Positions 61,213 to 64,000 of a DNA stretch of 64,000 nt are shown here, piece after piece. Source of the DNA: Candidatus Gastranaerophilales bacterium. Lineage in GTDB: Bacteria > Cyanobacteriota > Vampirovibrionia > Gastranaerophilales > Gastranaerophilaceae. Every line of letters begins with the position of its first letter. Position 1 is the first letter of the stretch. Below the pieces are notes generated by a model. That model was given only the letters and a program-made list of their open reading frames with translations, was not told the DNA's origin and did not search any database. The stretch lies in contig CALURI010000011.1 of the NCBI GenBank assembly GCA_944323135.1, positions 1-64,000 on the forward strand, given 5' to 3'. Both the position numbers and the translations under genes were made by a program.

Positions 61213-61749
61213 ATGAATAATCGACTAACCTGTGAACAAGTATCCGCACTATTGAATTTTTATATAGAAGATTCATTAAGTTCTAAACTGAAAGAATATG
61301 TACGACAACACCTTGAAAATTGCCCTGAATGCATGGAAAAATTTATTTCCATGCAAAATATGATAAACAAATTCATGGAAATTGAAAATGAAGAAATTGA
61401 AAATCCATATATTACCAAACAATATAAAGACTTTAAATCAAATCTTTCCGCATACGTGGACAATGAACTTGATAATCAAGACAGTATAAAAATAAAAAAA
61501 ATAGCTATTTCAAATCCTCTTGCAAGACAGGATTTAGAAAACATTTATACATTTAAAAGACTTTTACATTCCTCATTTCAAAAAACAAAAAATGAAATGA
61601 AAAATGATTATTCAAAATTTACATTAAATATGTTAAAACATGAAAATCCTGCAGAAAAAAGAGTTGACCCATTTTACAAATTAACAGCAGCATTTTTCAT
61701 AATGGTAAGCTGTATAGTAGCAGGGGTAATAAAGTTATTATATTTTTAA
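61213..61749 (+). CDS. Anti-sigma factor with zinc-binding ZAS domain
   Basis: 178 residues. N-terminal CEQVSALLNFYIEDSL and H-x3-C-x2-C in RQHLENCPECMEKF form an anti-sigma zinc finger; a second short CxxxYVDNEL-type region (SAYVDNELDN) follows; one membrane helix near the C-terminus (LTAAFFIMVSCIVAGVIKLL) anchors it with the ZAS domain in the cytoplasm. AAAGGAGG precedes the ATG. It would hold the sigma factor until an envelope signal is received. The end overlaps the convergent gene by 12 bp. Confidence 0.9.
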   Translation: MNNRLTCEQVSALLNFYIEDSLSSKLKEYVRQHLENCPECMEKFISMQNMINKFMEIENEEIENPYITKQYKDFKSNLSAYVDNELDNQDSIKIKKIAISNPLARQDLENIYTFKRLLHSSFQKTKNEMKNDYSKFTLNMLKHENPAEKRVDPFYKLTAAFFIMVSCIVAGVIKLLYF

Positions 61750-62376
61750 AGAACCTGATGAGTATTTAGCAGAAGAAAGCCTTATATAAGTATCCATTGA
61801 AATTCCTCTCGGAGATTTAAGATCATGAGTATCTGTCCCATGCATTTTTGCAATAGCTTTTTTCTGCTGTTTTGCGGCATACTCATTTCTTAACAGCGGA
61901 GTAACTATATTACAAGAAATAATTGAACCTATAGTACTGGCAACAACATCAACACCGTTTTTAAATGATTTATATTCACCTTTTATATCATTAAAATTGG
62001 CCATATTTTCAATATTAAAACCAATTTTTCCAATGTGTTCAGAAGAATTAACACCTTGTTTTGTTAAAAACTCTTTAATAGGTTTAGTTGTTAATTTCCC
62101 TGTAGAAACAAGTTTTGATGCAAGATTTTTGAATGAACTTGTAATCACATAAAAAGATACAATATTTACAAAAGCATCAGCAGCTTCCTGAGGAATAAGA
62201 AATGTTTTCTGCTCAGGAGAAATTTTATCATTGAATACAACAGCAGTTACCTGAGCAAGAGATGACAAAATCCAGCCTAAAACACCTGTATGAACAAGCA
62301 TTTGACCTGGATTTTCACCATACTTTTTATACATTACATTTTTAAAGTCTGAGAATAAATGAGCCGGAGATTTCAT
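61738..62376 (-). CDS. Membrane protein of unknown function (downstream of a pair)
   Basis: 212 residues. Several hydrophobic segments (GQMLVHTGVLGWILSSLAQV, AADAFVNIVSFYVITSS, VVASTIGSIISCNIV) alternate with basic loops; the start MKSPAHLFSDFKNVMYKKYG has no cleavable signal. It overlaps the upstream partner gene by 4 bp (ATGA), so they are translationally coupled. I associate this style with Gastranaerophilales-specific proteins but know no function. Confidence 0.7.
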   Translation of the reverse strand: MKSPAHLFSDFKNVMYKKYGENPGQMLVHTGVLGWILSSLAQVTAVVFNDKISPEQKTFLIPQEAADAFVNIVSFYVITSSFKNLASKLVSTGKLTTKPIKEFLTKQGVNSSEHIGKIGFNIENMANFNDIKGEYKSFKNGVDVVASTIGSIISCNIVTPLLRNEYAAKQQKKAIAKMHGTDTHDLKSPRGISMDTYIRLSSAKYSSGSLKI

Positions 62377-62948
62377 TTCTTATCCTCCTCATCATGCTTT
62401 ATAAATGTATTTGTTAAAAATTTTGTTAAAGGCGCATCAATTAAAAAGTTAGTAAACATCATAACAACTAACGCGACAACAGTCCCCATTGCATTTCTGT
62501 ATTGCAAGAACGGATCAGAAGTATTATCTTTAGCATTACTTGGCGTAAATAATGTCTTATATTTTTTTACATTTGCTCTGGGCATTTCTGATAAAGCTTT
62601 AATACCTTTAATACAGCCTTTTCTAATGTAATAACCTGTTAAAGTACCTGCAATAATTTTAGCAACAGTTCTTGCAACAGAAACTTTTCTGGTTTTCTCA
62701 TCAACACTTTTATTATGAGCATCAATAAACGGTTGAGACATTAAAGCAGAAGCACCCAAAATCAACCTTTGTTCGGCAGATGAAATTTTTTCTCCTGTTT
62801 TTCTTATTCCTTTTATAACTTTGTCATTGGAATATACAGCCTCCGGAATTATATCCAAAGCCTTTTGCTGCAAACCGCGGTAAGCAGATGATACACCCTT
62901 ATAAAACGGGGTACTTGTAATGTATGTTCCAATATTTGATAGCGCCAT
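62373..62948 (-). CDS. Membrane protein of unknown function (first of a pair)
   Basis: About 191 residues from the ATG at 62948 (MALSNIGTYITSTPFYKGV); an upstream TTG start would add 18 residues without a ribosome-binding site. Two to three hydrophobic stretches occur (ILGASALMSQPFI, TVAKIIAGTLTGYYI, NAMGTVVALVVMMFTNFLI) between basic, Lys/Arg-rich parts. It is coupled to the next gene by a 4-bp overlap. Not recognised. Confidence 0.65.
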   Translation of the reverse strand: MALSNIGTYITSTPFYKGVSSAYRGLQQKALDIIPEAVYSNDKVIKGIRKTGEKISSAEQRLILGASALMSQPFIDAHNKSVDEKTRKVSVARTVAKIIAGTLTGYYIRKGCIKGIKALSEMPRANVKKYKTLFTPSNAKDNTSDPFLQYRNAMGTVVALVVMMFTNFLIDAPLTKFLTNTFIKHDEEDKK

Positions 62949-63069
62949 ATTTCTACCCAAATCTATAAAGCATGTAAAGGTAAATAATTGCTTTAATATC
63001 AATATATATTAATAAAGATTTACAATTTTTTCGAGTTTATAATAACGCAAATATAAAAAAAATACCAAC

Positions 63070-64000
63070 TTAAAGTTTTGCACCTTTTGGAACAACAGTT
63101 ACACCATTTGGCGAAACATGGAAACCTCGATTTATATCATCTTCCCTGTTAAAACCTATTCTTGTATTAGGCGGAACAATAACATTTTTATCGATAATTG
63201 CACGCTTAATTTTTGAATGACGACCGATTTCAACATTTTCCATCAATATACTTTCTGATATTTGAGAATAACTGTTTACTTTTACCTTTGGGGAAAGCAC
63301 ACATCTTGACAATCCTCCGCCTGAAACAATACAACCCTCAGATACCATAGAATTTGTTGCCATGCCTACTCTTTCTCCTTCTGCCCAGATAAATTTTGCA
63401 GGAGGATAATTATAATTAAATGTTCTTAACGGCCATTCTTTTGAATACAAATCAAGTTCAGGCTCATAAGCAAGCAAATCCATATTAGCCTGCCAATATG
63501 CATCAATACTTCCCACATCGCGCCAGTATCCGCGTTCGGTATCAGTCATACCGGGAAACGAATTATCATTAAAATTATAGATAAAAATCCGTTTACCTTC
63601 TTTTAAAAGCATAGGGATTACATTTTTTCCAAAATCATGACTTGACTCATTAATTTCTTCATCTCTGTTTAATGCGTCAAGAAGAACTTCTTTATTAAAA
63701 ATATAATTTCCCATAGAAGCAAGACACATATCAGGATTTCCTGGAATTGATTTTGGTTTTTCTTTAGGTTTTTCAACGAAATTTATAAGTTTCCAATCAT
63801 CATCTACCTCTATAATTCCGAATTCAGAAGCCTCCTCAATAGGTATTGGGATAGCGGAAATAGATAAATCAGCATCTTTTTCTTTATGGAAATCAAGCAT
63901 TTGCGAAACATCCATCTTATAAATATGATCTCCGCCAAAAATACAAACGTAATCAGGATCCTCATCAGTTATATGAAAAATATTTTGATAAATTGCATCA
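63070..64000 (-). CDS. glgC: Glucose-1-phosphate adenylyltransferase (ADP-glucose pyrophosphorylase), N-terminus missing
   Basis: The reading frame continues off the right edge, with DAIYQNIFHITDED and then IFGGDHIYKMDVSQMLDFH, the catalytic-domain GDH-type motif. Further on are FVEKPKEKPKSIPG (sugar-binding Lys region), GYWRDVGSIDAYWQANMDL and the C-terminal left-handed beta-helix (GCIVSGGGLSRCVLSP, IGRHSKIKRAIIDKNVIVPP). It makes ADP-glucose for glycogen. About 310 of the usual 400+ residues are in the window; the N-terminal GGG/allosteric part is outside. With the phosphohexomutase and phosphorylase it completes a glycogen set. Confidence 0.95.
   Translation of the reverse strand, partial: DAIYQNIFHITDEDPDYVCIFGGDHIYKMDVSQMLDFHKEKDADLSISAIPIPIEEASEFGIIEVDDDWKLINFVEKPKEKPKSIPGNPDMCLASMGNYIFNKEVLLDALNRDEEINESSHDFGKNVIPMLLKEGKRIFIYNFNDNSFPGMTDTERGYWRDVGSIDAYWQANMDLLAYEPELDLYSKEWPLRTFNYNYPPAKFIWAEGERVGMATNSMVSEGCIVSGGGLSRCVLSPKVKVNSYSQISESILMENVEIGRHSKIKRAIIDKNVIVPPNTRIGFNREDDINRGFHVSPNGVTVVPKGAKL

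Overview
The window is AT-rich, densely coded bacterial DNA with genes on both strands. It most resembles a gut member of the non-photosynthetic cyanobacterial sister group (Vampirovibrionia/Melainabacteria, order Gastranaerophilales). The clues are several short type IV pilin-like proteins with the FTLAEVLITLGIIGVV leader, small orphan proteins with an F-T/N-G/A/S motif near the N-terminus, the MGMAASQAR coiled-coil family, a superoxide reductase-ferritin pair of an anaerobe, and a glycogen gene set. The taxonomic call is inference from protein style; no 16S gene or tRNA was found.

Layout. 1-5.5 kb: end of a ribosomal operon (rpmD start, rpsE), a frameshifted pilin-like gene with a divergent HTH gene, a phosphohexomutase divergent from an orphan sugar-ABC permease. 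5.5-16.9 kb: two FAD enzymes, a second pilin-like/HTH pair, an MnmC-type methyltransferase, thrB, an AI-2E-type exporter, a radical SAM protein, a histidine phosphatase-like pseudoenzyme and leuD. 16.9-22.6 kb: rpsL-rpsG with a sigma70 promoter and structured leader, glutaredoxin plus a ligand-less hybrid-cluster-protein relative, wecB, and a Gly/Ser/Cys-rich secreted-type peptide. 22.6-28.5 kb: a two-component operon, superoxide reductase-ferritin, an orphan protein and the SRP RNA. 28.5-37 kb: glycosyltransferase, ChbG-type deacetylase, phospholipase D-like protein, a third pilin-like/HTH pair, an ART-like protein, a VWA protein and a PLP lyase. 37-42 kb: glucan phosphorylase, an orphan MGMAASQAR gene and a six-hairpin glycosidase-like protein. 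42-49 kb: smc-scpA-scpB-metzincin. 49-56 kb: COG2509 flavoprotein, a fourth pilin-like gene (also frameshifted), YbaK-like deacylase, sensor kinase, TPR protein. 56-64 kb: a citrate/homocitrate/isopropylmalate synthase-family gene and a LeuC-type dehydratase separated by a second, apparently identical copy of the 1,577-bp block found after the glucan phosphorylase; then an ECF sigma/anti-sigma pair, two membrane proteins and the 3' part of glgC.

The most notable points are: (1) a direct 1,577-bp duplication bounded by gene stop codons that carries one 401-codon gene with a terminator on each side and sits inside a likely biosynthetic operon; (2) a recurrent cassette of a pilin-like gene divergent from a small HTH regulator, seen three times, with palindromic candidate operators in two of them; (3) two of four pilin-like genes out of frame by one base in a homopolymer near the N-terminus; (4) several consensus -10 boxes lying 6-9 nt before an ATG with no Shine-Dalgarno, suggesting frequent leaderless mRNAs; (5) several enzyme relatives lacking catalytic residues (glucan phosphorylase Lys to Ser, histidine phosphatase RH to CN, Hcp without cluster ligands).
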